A DNA stretch of 53,325 nucleotides, from the NCBI GenBank assembly GCA_002372315.1, contig DFFU01000010.1:1-53325 (forward strand). The letters run 5' to 3'. Both the position numbers and the translations under genes were made by a program. Of this stretch, positions 16,161 through 23,934 are shown piece after piece (the first letter of the stretch is position 1; every line of letters starts with the position of its first letter). The notes under the pieces were generated by a model. That model did not search any database. It was not told the origin of the DNA and saw only the letters and a list, made by a program, of their open reading frames with translations. This DNA comes from Alphaproteobacteria bacterium UBA3768 (lineage in GTDB: Bacteria; Pseudomonadota; Alphaproteobacteria; CAAHEQ01; UBA3637).

Positions 16161-17855
16161 ATGAAAAGAGTTTTACAACAGATGTTGGACTCTTTTGTTT
16201 TTGAAAAATCTAATCATATCAATAACTTACAAAACAAAGGAATATCAAAGCCACCCATTGAATCACACCCCTTCAAAAAGTGTGATGCAAACTGTGATGC
16301 AAAAACACAAGCGCCCGCACCATTTTTGTGGTTGCGAAATAATGTTTTTTATTGTAGAATGGAATTACCACGTGTGAATGGCAAAAGAAGATATAAACGT
16401 TTTTCTCTTCACACCAGTGATTATTATGAAGCGAGGACTTTGATGGATAAACAAAAACAATTAGCTAAAGATCTTCAAGAATTGCATGAGTTGTTTAAAC
16501 AGTTGGATTTTATAGAACCAGATCCTTTTCCATATCAACCTTCTTCTTCGGATCCCTCTATTGCAATTTATCAGACCAAAACGATTGACGTTCAAGTTAT
16601 TAAAACTCTCTCTTCCTTAAATCCAAAGTCTTTACTGGAAAAAGTTTGGAATCTTTATCAGCGTGTAAAAGCCAGCAAAAATCAACTTTCAAAAGAAGAT
16701 CAGCGCATTTTAAACATTATTCAGGCAAATCAAAAACAATTTTTAAATCAGTTAGGCCTTACACTTCAATCAACAATCACGCAAGCAATTGAACCCTTGC
16801 AACAACAATTAAAAGAAGTAAAATCTCAACAACTACAAGGACCACCGCCACATTTGATTGGTGAAATTTTGAATTCTATGTTGCTGAAAGGGGGTAATTG
16901 TCAAGCTGAACAAACCAGAAAAAGCAATATTTTACAAATGCTTTTATCCAAAGTGGGATTGACAGTGATGGATGATTATTCAAAATTTCATCACCCTGCT
17001 ATTATTGAAAAAATTGCTACCTTCGTAAAAGATAGGACAGATATAAAAGGGGATAACAAACGCAAGCATTTAAGGTATCTCAAGGAATTCGTAACTTGTG
17101 CTTCAAATATTGAACCTGATTTTTATAAATTAAATGTGATTGCAAATTTACCCAATATTGAAAAGACCAAAAAAGTGGATAAGAATTCACATTTACCTTA
17201 TTCTAAGGATCAACTTTTAATGATGTTTGATCCAAAGTATGACTTTTTTAAGAATGAACCAGATTGTTTTTGGATGTGTATGGTTGCTTTATTTACAGGA
17301 GCCAGACAAAATGCAGCTTTCACTTTACAATATGATGATGTGACGAAGCAGGAAGGCTTGGATTGTATTCACTTTATAGAAAATCATCCGTTAAAGCAGC
17401 TAAAAAATGAAGCTTCTGAACGTTTTGTACCCATCCATAATCAGTTGTTGGATATGGGCTTTGTGGATTATGTCAGACGAAAACAATTAAAACTTAAAGC
17501 AATGGGGACAGATTTTATTTTTCCAAAATGTAAGACAAAAACAGGGCAATACAATAATAAATATTTTGTGCGTACCTTTTCAAAGTTTTTAATGACTGTG
17601 GGTATCAAGGGAAAAGCAAAGGATGGATATGATTTTCATTCTTTTCGTAAAAATGCCAGTTTAATTATGCAAGCTGCCCGCATTCCAAATTCCTTTATCT
17701 TTAATATCATAGGATGGGAAGGCCAAAATATTATGGATAAACATTATTCAAATCATGGGCTTGCCGAAATAAAAGCTGAAATGGATAAGTTTGAATATGA
17801 TTTTTTAAAGCCTCACTTTGCAATGTGGAAAGCAATTATGGCTAAAAAATCCTAA
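16161..17855 (+). CDS. Tyrosine integrase of the tRNA-Leu element
   Basis: This is a site-specific recombinase that should integrate and excise the element at the tRNA-Leu 3' end. The 564-residue protein has an N-terminal part with an arm-binding-like segment (LWLRNNVFYCRMELPRVNGKRRYKRFSLHTSDYYEAR). A helical linker follows, then a core-binding region around residues 235-315, then the catalytic domain: R382 in LFTGARQN, H493 and R496 in DFHSFRKN, W519 in IGWEG, and nucleophile Y529 in DKHYSNH. All key residues are intact. No clear Shine-Dalgarno precedes the ATG. The first 60 residues are closely matched by a truncated copy beside tRNA-Gly (48722-48919), which supports this start. Confidence 0.92.
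   Translation: MKRVLQQMLDSFVFEKSNHINNLQNKGISKPPIESHPFKKCDANCDAKTQAPAPFLWLRNNVFYCRMELPRVNGKRRYKRFSLHTSDYYEARTLMDKQKQLAKDLQELHELFKQLDFIEPDPFPYQPSSSDPSIAIYQTKTIDVQVIKTLSSLNPKSLLEKVWNLYQRVKASKNQLSKEDQRILNIIQANQKQFLNQLGLTLQSTITQAIEPLQQQLKEVKSQQLQGPPPHLIGEILNSMLLKGGNCQAEQTRKSNILQMLLSKVGLTVMDDYSKFHHPAIIEKIATFVKDRTDIKGDNKRKHLRYLKEFVTCASNIEPDFYKLNVIANLPNIEKTKKVDKNSHLPYSKDQLLMMFDPKYDFFKNEPDCFWMCMVALFTGARQNAAFTLQYDDVTKQEGLDCIHFIENHPLKQLKNEASERFVPIHNQLLDMGFVDYVRRKQLKLKAMGTDFIFPKCKTKTGQYNNKYFVRTFSKFLMTVGIKGKAKDGYDFHSFRKNASLIMQAARIPNSFIFNIIGWEGQNIMDKHYSNHGLAEIKAEMDKFEYDFLKPHFAMWKAIMAKKS
16281..16301 (+). repeat. Phased TGTGATGCA pair, candidate integrase arm site (left end)
   Basis: TGTGATGCA occurs at 16281-16289 and 16293-16301, a 12-base period, with an inverted GGTGTGATT-type copy at 16261-16269. 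The pair lies inside the integrase coding region. The same 9-mer and period recur in non-coding DNA at the right end (29892-29912), which argues for a DNA-level role. Confidence 0.55.
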
Positions 17856-18550
17856 TTTTGCGCCTCTTTTATATAATATATCCCCAATTTTAAAGTGGCT
17901 TTTCCAGTAAGGATTAGCTATTTTCCCCATATAGTTTATTTTGTCTGCAAATGATTTTTCATTCCCTTTTGTTTTTTTCTTCTTTATTAAAGGGATAAAT
18001 AATAGGGGGTTTAAAGTGTATTTAGGGTGTTTTCTTCATTCTTAAATTTTAAAAACCTCCTTCAAAAAATTGCATAAATGCTTGAAAAATATATATATCA
18101 TCCATTTTTTTTACACCTAATTTAAAGAAAAAAATAATTTCAATGAAGAAAATAATCAACAAAAAAAATGAATGAATCCAACCTAAATAAAATAAAAAAA
18201 ATCAAAAAAAAGTAAAAAAAATTTTAAAAGCTCCCTCAAAAAGGTAGTTCTATAATAATGAGGGTTATTTAAAAGGCTCATTTATTGGGGGCGTTGTGTC
18301 TTCAATTTGGATGGACATTTTACATGGATCCTTAATTGTATTAACAAAAAGAGCAAGGACACGGAATGTAATTATTGTCAAACCCTGCGTATGGTCATTG
18401 TTGAAAAGTGCAACTGTACGTATGGGATCAGGAATAATTTGGGCTTAGACATAAAGGTTTCAACAATGAATCCCCAAAGCTATGCCCTCCCAAATGGCAA
18501 CTGATAGCTTCTGGGGATTTGCATTAACTAAAAAAGAAAGAGAAACTAAT
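17856..18550. other. Gene-free, A-rich leader region before the helicase gene; possible origin or regulatory region
   Basis: About 700 bases without a convincing gene. The stretch 18116-18230 is extremely A-rich on the plus strand, with repeated A runs. An inverted repeat CCCTCA (18233-18238) / TGAGGG (18259-18264) brackets a TATAAT (18251-18256). A strong imperfect hairpin at 18469-18519 lies just before the helicase start. A 65-codon frame at 18307-18504 has no ribosome-binding site and overlaps the hairpin. The layout resembles a plasmid origin plus a copy-control leader (inference). Confidence 0.4.
18469..18519 (+). promoter_or_regulatory. Leader hairpin upstream of the helicase/replication gene
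   Basis: AATCCCC-A-AAGCTAT pairs with ATAGCTT-CT-GGGGATT (14 bp with one internal mismatch/bulge), enclosing a smaller TGCC/GGCA stem. It ends 31 bases before the ATG at 18551, where it could control translation or transcription elongation. Confidence 0.45.
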
Positions 18551-20572
18551 ATGAGTAAGAAAATTAAACCTTGTTTGACACATGAACACGAAACAAAAAT
18601 TGCGACGTACTGTGCCAAAAATAATTTAACATTTGATCTAGCAACAGCCTATGATGCAACAATGGCAACGTTTAAAGATGAACCCATTATGCAAAATACT
18701 GTAGATGAAAATGGAGGTATCCAACAGGTGGATGTAACCCATGATTTGGCGCGTTCCATTGAGTTTCATCCAAAAACAATTGAACGGATTGCTGCCAAAA
18801 TTGAATTGACGGGTGAAAAAATCCAGCAAGAGGCATATCGGGCCAACATTATCAAGGCAAAATCCTCTGAAAAACCAGATTTGGATACTTTGGTGGATAA
18901 CCTGTATCGCTTAAATATTGTTGATCAGAACGGTTATTTAGGTCTTGTTTGCTTTTTGATGCAACTGAAATATACGCGCGATAAAGAAATTCCAGAAGAT
19001 GAAAAAACGTGTGTCTTTTTTAATGGGGTTGCGCATAATGGTAAATCAGCCACTGCACGTGCTATTTGTGAAGTTGAATCCCAATATGGTAAAGTGTTTA
19101 AGGCACACTCTGGCAAGCTTTTAGAATCTCCCCATGAGGAACAGGTTTGGAAAAGTCATTTAAATTATTTTGATGAAGTGAAACCCTCTGAGGTGAACCG
19201 AGAATTATTATTAAGCCTAATAAATGGTGGAAGTATTGAATTAAACCCTAAAAACAAAAAACAGTATAACCATCCTTCAAAAACGAATAGCATCTTCACT
19301 TCCAATGACATGATTGGTTTAAAACAAAGGCGTGTTTCTGTTATCAAATTTGGAAACCGTTTAAATGGCAGACCACTTGAAAAAGGAACCTTGAAAAAAA
19401 TCATTGAAAAAATTTTTGATTCCCTTCCAAGCTTTGAACGTTACTTTGATATATATGGGATTGTTAATACAGAAAATGAGCGCCGATTAAACCTTTGGGC
19501 TATTGAGGCAATTGTCTGCTATCTTGAAACTTATTTGGGGCAAGCATCACCAGAGAATGAACAAAGTTTGAGTTTGCACAAAACGTTTGCACCACACAAT
19601 ATTTATAATTGTATCAAGGATAAATATTCGCGGCAAATGATTAAGTCAGAACGCAAAGAGGCAATCACAAACGCTTTGGAATATTTGGTTAAATTAGGGT
19701 TGGCAGAACAGAAGTTTTATGATAATTGCACCACAAAAAACTATCAGGTGAGTGGAATCAATTTTATCAGAATTCAAGAAAAATTCAATTCCATTAATAC
19801 AGCTGATGAAGATAACAAAAAAATCACTAAAGATGAACTGTATACCTTGATGAAACCCTTCTTTGAGACTCCAGCTCCTCAACCAGATGAACCAATGGAA
19901 AAAGATCCCCTTAAACTTTCCCCTGAATTTATTAAAATTAATGGAGACTTAGTTGCATTAAGGGCAGAACAAAAAGGATCAGAATCTGAAGTTTTGATTA
20001 GTACTGAAAATCTTAAACAGGCAAAAATTTTATATTCAAAACTTGAAAAAGATTTTACGGAAATTATGAATACGCACAAATACAAATGTTGGTTGGTGGG
20101 ACAAGCTGAAATTGTTTATGTGATTAAATTGTTATTGACCCAACCCCTTTGTCAGTGTCTGCATTATGACGTACTGATTTCTTTTTTTAAATCACATTTT
20201 CCAAATTTTGATGATACATGTAAGGCTTTCATTATGCAACGTTATAAGGAGTTGACCCAATGCACGGATGATGCAGAATTGGAATTGCAAGCTAGAATTA
20301 AAGCACCACGCGTTTATGATTTCCAAAGTATAAATCCAGTGGGTTGCTTTTATTTTCAAAGATACCGCAAAGGTGATTATCAAGAGGCTTTGGATGAGTT
20401 AAGTGAACGAAATGAAAAAGAAAATTATCAAGTAATTCGGCGGGCTATTGCTTTTGAAGATTGGACGAAAACCTTTAAAAAGGGTTATGATGAATTACAA
20501 TGGAACAATTCTCATCCAAATCAATTGAGATTGCCTGGATTTGAAGAACTGGATGACGAAATTCCTTTTTAA
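18551..20572 (+). CDS. SF3-type helicase / replication protein of the element
   Basis: This protein probably initiates or drives replication of the excised element. The start is the ATG at 18551, after a GA-rich stretch; the open frame extends 23 codons upstream without a ribosome site. Around residues 159-166 there is a P-loop GVAHNGKS in CVFFNGVAHNGKSATARAIC. A Walker B-like LNYFDEVKPSE follows, then NSIFTSNDMIGL (sensor) and RRVSVIKFGNRLNG. This order matches the superfamily 3/D5-type (DUF5906-like) helicases of plasmids and phages. The N-terminal 130 residues are polar and the C-terminal 250 unassigned; no primase active site is obvious. It is followed by about 270 gene-free bases. Confidence 0.75.
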   Translation: MSKKIKPCLTHEHETKIATYCAKNNLTFDLATAYDATMATFKDEPIMQNTVDENGGIQQVDVTHDLARSIEFHPKTIERIAAKIELTGEKIQQEAYRANIIKAKSSEKPDLDTLVDNLYRLNIVDQNGYLGLVCFLMQLKYTRDKEIPEDEKTCVFFNGVAHNGKSATARAICEVESQYGKVFKAHSGKLLESPHEEQVWKSHLNYFDEVKPSEVNRELLLSLINGGSIELNPKNKKQYNHPSKTNSIFTSNDMIGLKQRRVSVIKFGNRLNGRPLEKGTLKKIIEKIFDSLPSFERYFDIYGIVNTENERRLNLWAIEAIVCYLETYLGQASPENEQSLSLHKTFAPHNIYNCIKDKYSRQMIKSERKEAITNALEYLVKLGLAEQKFYDNCTTKNYQVSGINFIRIQEKFNSINTADEDNKKITKDELYTLMKPFFETPAPQPDEPMEKDPLKLSPEFIKINGDLVALRAEQKGSESEVLISTENLKQAKILYSKLEKDFTEIMNTHKYKCWLVGQAEIVYVIKLLLTQPLCQCLHYDVLISFFKSHFPNFDDTCKAFIMQRYKELTQCTDDAELELQARIKAPRVYDFQSINPVGCFYFQRYRKGDYQEALDELSERNEKENYQVIRRAIAFEDWTKTFKKGYDELQWNNSHPNQLRLPGFEELDDEIPF

Positions 20573-20797
20573 ACTCATCCCAACCTTTCCCAAATTTCTA
20601 CAGGAAAGCGAATAGCCCTTTAAATGAGTCTACCTATTCCAAAAACGGGTCGGCTCATTTTGGGGTATTTTAAATGATTTTGGGATTTGGGAGCGTTTTT
20701 TATCAGATTATCAAAATTATTTTAGTAGAGATTTAAAGCGTCATATATTCTAAAAAATGTTGTTAAACTCAGTGAATATGTCTTATGGAGGGAAGAA

Positions 20798-20833
20798 TAA
20801 AAAAACAACCTCTGCAAAAGTTTTACAAAGGTT
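20798..20833 (-). terminator. Terminator of the DUF3768 operon
   Basis: On the minus strand AACCTTTGTAA pairs with TTGCAGAGGTT (with G-U pairs), followed by a U-rich run (A-run at 20798-20805 on the plus strand). It lies just past the DUF3768 stop. Confidence 0.65.
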
Positions 20834-20844
20834 ATTTCATTTTT

Positions 20845-21171
20845 TTAATATTCTTCACCTGTCATAATGGTAAGTACGCGATTTGTAATTGTTGGATCAG
20901 CTGGATTTTCAGACATAAATCGGTAATTTTTATCATAATAGTCAATTTTCCATATAATCACATCATCTTTGAATGCGAACTTTCCGAAATCTCTTTCACC
21001 GTAGATATTATTATTCTTATTAAAGTCAGAAAAATGTTGTACCTTATATAGAATTCTTGATACATCTTCTACGGGTTTACTTCTGATACCTATTGTTGTT
21101 AAAATCCTGCCACCTGTAAAAGTAGTCCTAAGTTTATCATTTAATTCGCGTATTATTTCTGTCTTATTCAT
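20845..21171 (-). CDS. DUF3768 family protein
   Basis: The 108-residue product, starting at the ATG at 21171, matches DUF3768: IIRELNDKLRTTFTGGRILTTIGI, then GERDFGKFAF...IIWKIDYYDKNYRF and the end PTITNRVLTIMTGEEY. The family is common on alphaproteobacterial plasmids and islands and has no known activity. It is the last gene of a four-gene minus-strand operon; the upstream gene ends four bases before this start. Confidence 0.85.
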   Translation of the reverse strand: MNKTEIIRELNDKLRTTFTGGRILTTIGIRSKPVEDVSRILYKVQHFSDFNKNNNIYGERDFGKFAFKDDVIIWKIDYYDKNYRFMSENPADPTITNRVLTIMTGEEY

Positions 21172-21175
21172 ATCA

Positions 21176-21373
21176 TTATTCCACTTCAAACCAATCAAGA
21201 CAAGTTGCTAATAAATGGTCGTAGTTGCCAGAAGTTGCTTCTTGTATAAATTTATCTATTTCTGATTGAGGCAAGTGGTTGTTTATCATAGCTCGTCTGC
21301 AAGTACCAAGAATATGAAAAGCATTACCACTTTCACCAATCAATTTTACGGTTATTTCAGGATACTTAACCAT
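21176..21373 (-). CDS. Small mobile-element protein, unknown function
   Basis: A 65-residue protein starting at the ATG at 21373, which overlaps the stop of the preceding gene. The sequence (VKYPEITVKLIGESGNAFHILGTCRRAM, then EIDKFIQEATSGNYDHLLATCLDWFEV) follows a pattern I recognise from small conserved proteins on phages and plasmids, with no assigned role. It sits between the SAM-like-domain gene and DUF3768, as an accessory gene. Confidence 0.7.
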   Translation of the reverse strand: MVKYPEITVKLIGESGNAFHILGTCRRAMINNHLPQSEIDKFIQEATSGNYDHLLATCLDWFEVE

Positions 21374-21662
21374 TTGCACCACCAAAACGTTGAACTAACA
21401 CAAATTTCCTGAATTGTTTTAAAGCATTGATATAGGATTCATGGCTGCGACGACCAACACACCATTTTTCTCCAGTACGTCCATACAAATCAATGTATTT
21501 TTGAATATTGCTTGATAGCTCATCCAACGTTATATTTTCAGCAACTAGTAAGCGAGACAACCTATATGTATAATCTTCGCAAGTACTAGGGTTGTTTGAT
21601 GCGCTAAATTCTTTGTATCCTTTGTTAATGAGGTATTGTCTAAAATTTTCTAAGTTTAACAT
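21366..21662 (-). CDS. Small protein resembling an isolated recombinase core-binding (SAM-like) domain
   Basis: The 98-residue helical protein (FRQYLINKGYKEFSASNNPSTCEDYTYRLSRLLVAENITLDEL, then RRSHESYINALKQFRKFV) resembles the N-terminal core-binding fold of tyrosine recombinases. It has no catalytic domain. It could be a DNA-binding accessory factor of the element (inference). AAAGGAC lies upstream of the ATG, and its stop overlaps the next gene. Confidence 0.6.
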   Translation of the reverse strand: MLNLENFRQYLINKGYKEFSASNNPSTCEDYTYRLSRLLVAENITLDELSSNIQKYIDLYGRTGEKWCVGRRSHESYINALKQFRKFVLVQRFGGANG

Positions 21663-21692
21663 GATTTTGTCCTTTCGTTTTGTTGTTATTGA

Positions 21693-21878
21693 TTATCTTG
21701 AAAATTTATATGAACCGGTTGAATCATAGACACGGATAAAACTACCATCCTTAATTGAGACCGTACTTGAGGTATATCCGACCAGCTCACCACCGATTGA
21801 GAATAAGTAGTTTCCATTTTCGTCATATACTCGTACAAACCCACCTTCCTGTAGAGCCATTCCAATTTTGTTTTCCAT
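21693..21878 (-). CDS. Small two-repeat VYD protein, unknown function
   Basis: A 61-residue protein built from two similar units: GGFVRVYDENGNYLFSI and GSFIRVYDSTGSYKFS, separated by GGELVGYTSSTVSI. The internal repeat suggests a small beta-sandwich or pseudo-dimer. A clear GAAAGGAA Shine-Dalgarno precedes the ATG. Proteins of this type recur on alphaproteobacterial mobile elements without known function. It is the first gene of the DUF3768 operon. Confidence 0.7.
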   Translation of the reverse strand: MENKIGMALQEGGFVRVYDENGNYLFSIGGELVGYTSSTVSIKDGSFIRVYDSTGSYKFSR

Positions 21879-22194
21879 TTTAAATTCCTTTCATTTATCA
21901 ATAGGTTATTTTTGTTTAACAGGTATATTATATGCTAAAAACCCCGAAATTGGAGCGCTAAAAATGCAAAAAAGTAGAAAAAGTGCATATTGCTAGCAAA
22001 AAATTAGCAAATTGGCCTATTTTTTAAGACTTTTCTGGGCTAATTTAACCTGTTTTTCACAAAAGAATAGGTTGAAATACATAAAATCAACTTACCCTTT
22101 TCAAAAGAGTAAGTTAAAATTCCTTTTAATTATTAAATGGATTTATTCATTAATGACCACTTTTTAGCCTAAATTTATCAAAATAAATTTTAGT
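21879..22194. other. Intergenic region with two related palindromes
   Basis: No gene is seen. Two imperfect palindromes with similar architecture occur: AACCT...TTTTCACAAAAG...AGGTT (22047-22073), and a near-perfect 27-base palindrome at 22089-22115 (AACTTAC arms, one mismatch, central C). They lie between the end of the tagD-like gene and the start of the accessory operon and could be operators or terminators. Confidence 0.4.
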
Positions 22195-22605
22195 TTACAG
22201 GATGGATTTTATTTTCGAAGACGAAACCCCTTTTGTGTAGGGGAAATAAATTACTTTACAGTGAACTTTCTCTAAATCCTTTTCCCATTGTTCGTATTGA
22301 GAAGTTCCTTGCCAATCATCACCAACAAACAGATAATCAAATTTATATTTTTCCCATAATTTTAATTTATTTAAAGTATTCTCAGGCACCACAACATCAC
22401 AATATTTTATTGAACGCAAAATATCAATTCTTTCCGAAATATCAAAGTACCTACTGTGTTTATTTTGATCAATATATTCATCCGAACAAACACCTACAAT
22501 TAGTTTATCACACATTCCCTTTGCATTCCTCAAAAGGTTGAGATGTCCAACATGCAGAATATCAAAACATCCCAATGTAAAACCTACTATCTCTCTTTTT
22601 GTCAT
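22195..22605 (-). CDS. Glycerol-3-phosphate cytidylyltransferase-like protein (TagD family)
   Basis: A nucleotidyltransferase that, by family, would make CDP-glycerol from CTP and glycerol-3-phosphate. The 136-residue protein has the HxGH motif in GCFDILHVGHLNLLRNAK, a KLIVGVCSDEY strand, RIDILRSIKYCDVVV, and the C-terminal GVSSSKIKSIL (the family's R/S-T-S-x-I signature). The length is that of TagD. It is the last gene of the operon prepilin / YidC-sulfatase / TagF-like / TagD-like, two bases after the TagF-like gene. An adenylyltransferase for another polyol phosphate cannot be excluded. Confidence 0.85.
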   Translation of the reverse strand: MTKREIVGFTLGCFDILHVGHLNLLRNAKGMCDKLIVGVCSDEYIDQNKHSRYFDISERIDILRSIKYCDVVVPENTLNKLKLWEKYKFDYLFVGDDWQGTSQYEQWEKDLEKVHCKVIYFPYTKGVSSSKIKSIL

Positions 22606-22607
22606 GA

Positions 22608-23888
22608 TCAGTTCCCCCTTAAAGATTTTTGAATATCTACGAGAAAATCAACAACATTTTTAGCACTCCTGCCCTGTTGAGCCCAAAAATATTCATTGGC
22701 CATATCAAGTTTTTCTTTATACTCAACATCATTCTTTATTTCATCAATGATACGAACAACATGTCCCATATCTTCTGGATAGAGTTTTTTACCTATCTGA
22801 GAAATTACATCATAGGTCCACTTATAAGGATCTAATAAATCATGACAATCAAACACTTCATTAGAAACATTTGTTCCTGTATATAAAAATGTTCTTTTAA
22901 ATAACAATGCATAATCCACCATAATGCGTGACCAATCAGTTATTAAAAGATCAGATTCTGCCATGCTTTCCAAATTACTGCTCACAGACATATCCCAAGA
23001 TATATTTGGGCAATCCTTATATCTTTTTTGCAATTTATCTATTAAATTTCTATCCACCAAGAATGACTGTGGGTGAGGGCGAATTATAACATAGTACTTC
23101 GAAGACAAAAATTGATCTATAAGTTTTTCACCATATTTATTTAATAGAGATTCCTCCCCCCAAGTTGAAGCAATAAGAATTGTATATAGATTTGTTTTTT
23201 TATCTATTTTTATATCCTTCAGTCTTTGTTTGTTGAAGTCCATATACGTACTACCTACAACAGGCAATTTTTTTTCTGGTAATTTGCGTTTATGTTCTAA
23301 TTCTCGTATCATGGGAACTTGATATTCTGCGTCGCACAAAACAGAATCGTAATAATCTAGAGAAAAAAGTCTGTATGAATATGAAAAAGCAATAGCATGA
23401 AAAATATGAGAGTAATGTTTCACATTCCTTGAACGTTTAAGCTGTAAAACATCTAATTGAGGAGTTGTCATCACACAAACATCTGCATTAAGAAAAGCTA
23501 ACTTCAGATATGCTTTATTTCCCTTTCCGATATAAGCCACTTTAACATAAGAATATCCTTCCTGAAAAAGCAAGTCATCCGATGAAGATGAATAATACAT
23601 GACAGGAATCTTTCGTGACTCAAATTCATCTAAAACAGGCTTAAAAACAGTATAATACTGATTACCTTCTGAATACACAACGAATTGATGTTTCCTTGAA
23701 GTTAAGCTATTTTTTTTAAACAGATATCTTTTTACATGAATGATAACTACTCTTACAAAAAAGAACACAGTAGTAATCGAGCCAAGAACTATGGAAAATA
23801 ACATACTACCTGTTCCTGGATCTATGTATGCAAAGGCTCGCTTTGATATGCATAAGAATGTACATAATATCACTAAAAATTTTAACAT
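22608..23888 (-). CDS. CDP-glycerol glycerophosphotransferase family protein (TagB/TagF-like)
   Basis: Members of this family transfer glycerol-phosphate from CDP-glycerol to a glycan, lipid or polymer. The 426-residue protein has an N-terminal hydrophobic anchor with the characteristic AYIDPGTGSMLFSIVLGS and a second helix. The catalytic region follows: SHIFHAIAFSY, then STWGEES, YVIIRPHPQS and ESDLLITDWSRIMVDYALLFKRTFLY, a well-conserved Glyphos_transf pattern with the HPQ/HPH-like and TDxSS-like motifs. The TagD-like gene next to it supplies the expected donor. This is unusual in an alphaproteobacterium and is element cargo here. Confidence 0.88.
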   Translation of the reverse strand: MLKFLVILCTFLCISKRAFAYIDPGTGSMLFSIVLGSITTVFFFVRVVIIHVKRYLFKKNSLTSRKHQFVVYSEGNQYYTVFKPVLDEFESRKIPVMYYSSSSDDLLFQEGYSYVKVAYIGKGNKAYLKLAFLNADVCVMTTPQLDVLQLKRSRNVKHYSHIFHAIAFSYSYRLFSLDYYDSVLCDAEYQVPMIRELEHKRKLPEKKLPVVGSTYMDFNKQRLKDIKIDKKTNLYTILIASTWGEESLLNKYGEKLIDQFLSSKYYVIIRPHPQSFLVDRNLIDKLQKRYKDCPNISWDMSVSSNLESMAESDLLITDWSRIMVDYALLFKRTFLYTGTNVSNEVFDCHDLLDPYKWTYDVISQIGKKLYPEDMGHVVRIIDEIKNDVEYKEKLDMANEYFWAQQGRSAKNVVDFLVDIQKSLRGN

Positions 23889-23934
23889 TTAGAATACTCC
23901 TAAAAAATTATTATTTTCTATGTGTAATTAGAAT

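Noticed and set aside
15983..16204. A 73-codon plus-strand frame across tRNA-Leu
   Set aside because: It covers the terminator and the tRNA, has no ribosome site, and is explained by the tRNA gene.
18307..18504. A 65-codon frame before the helicase gene
   Set aside because: It has no ribosome-binding site, an unusual composition, and overlaps the leader hairpin; the region looks regulatory.
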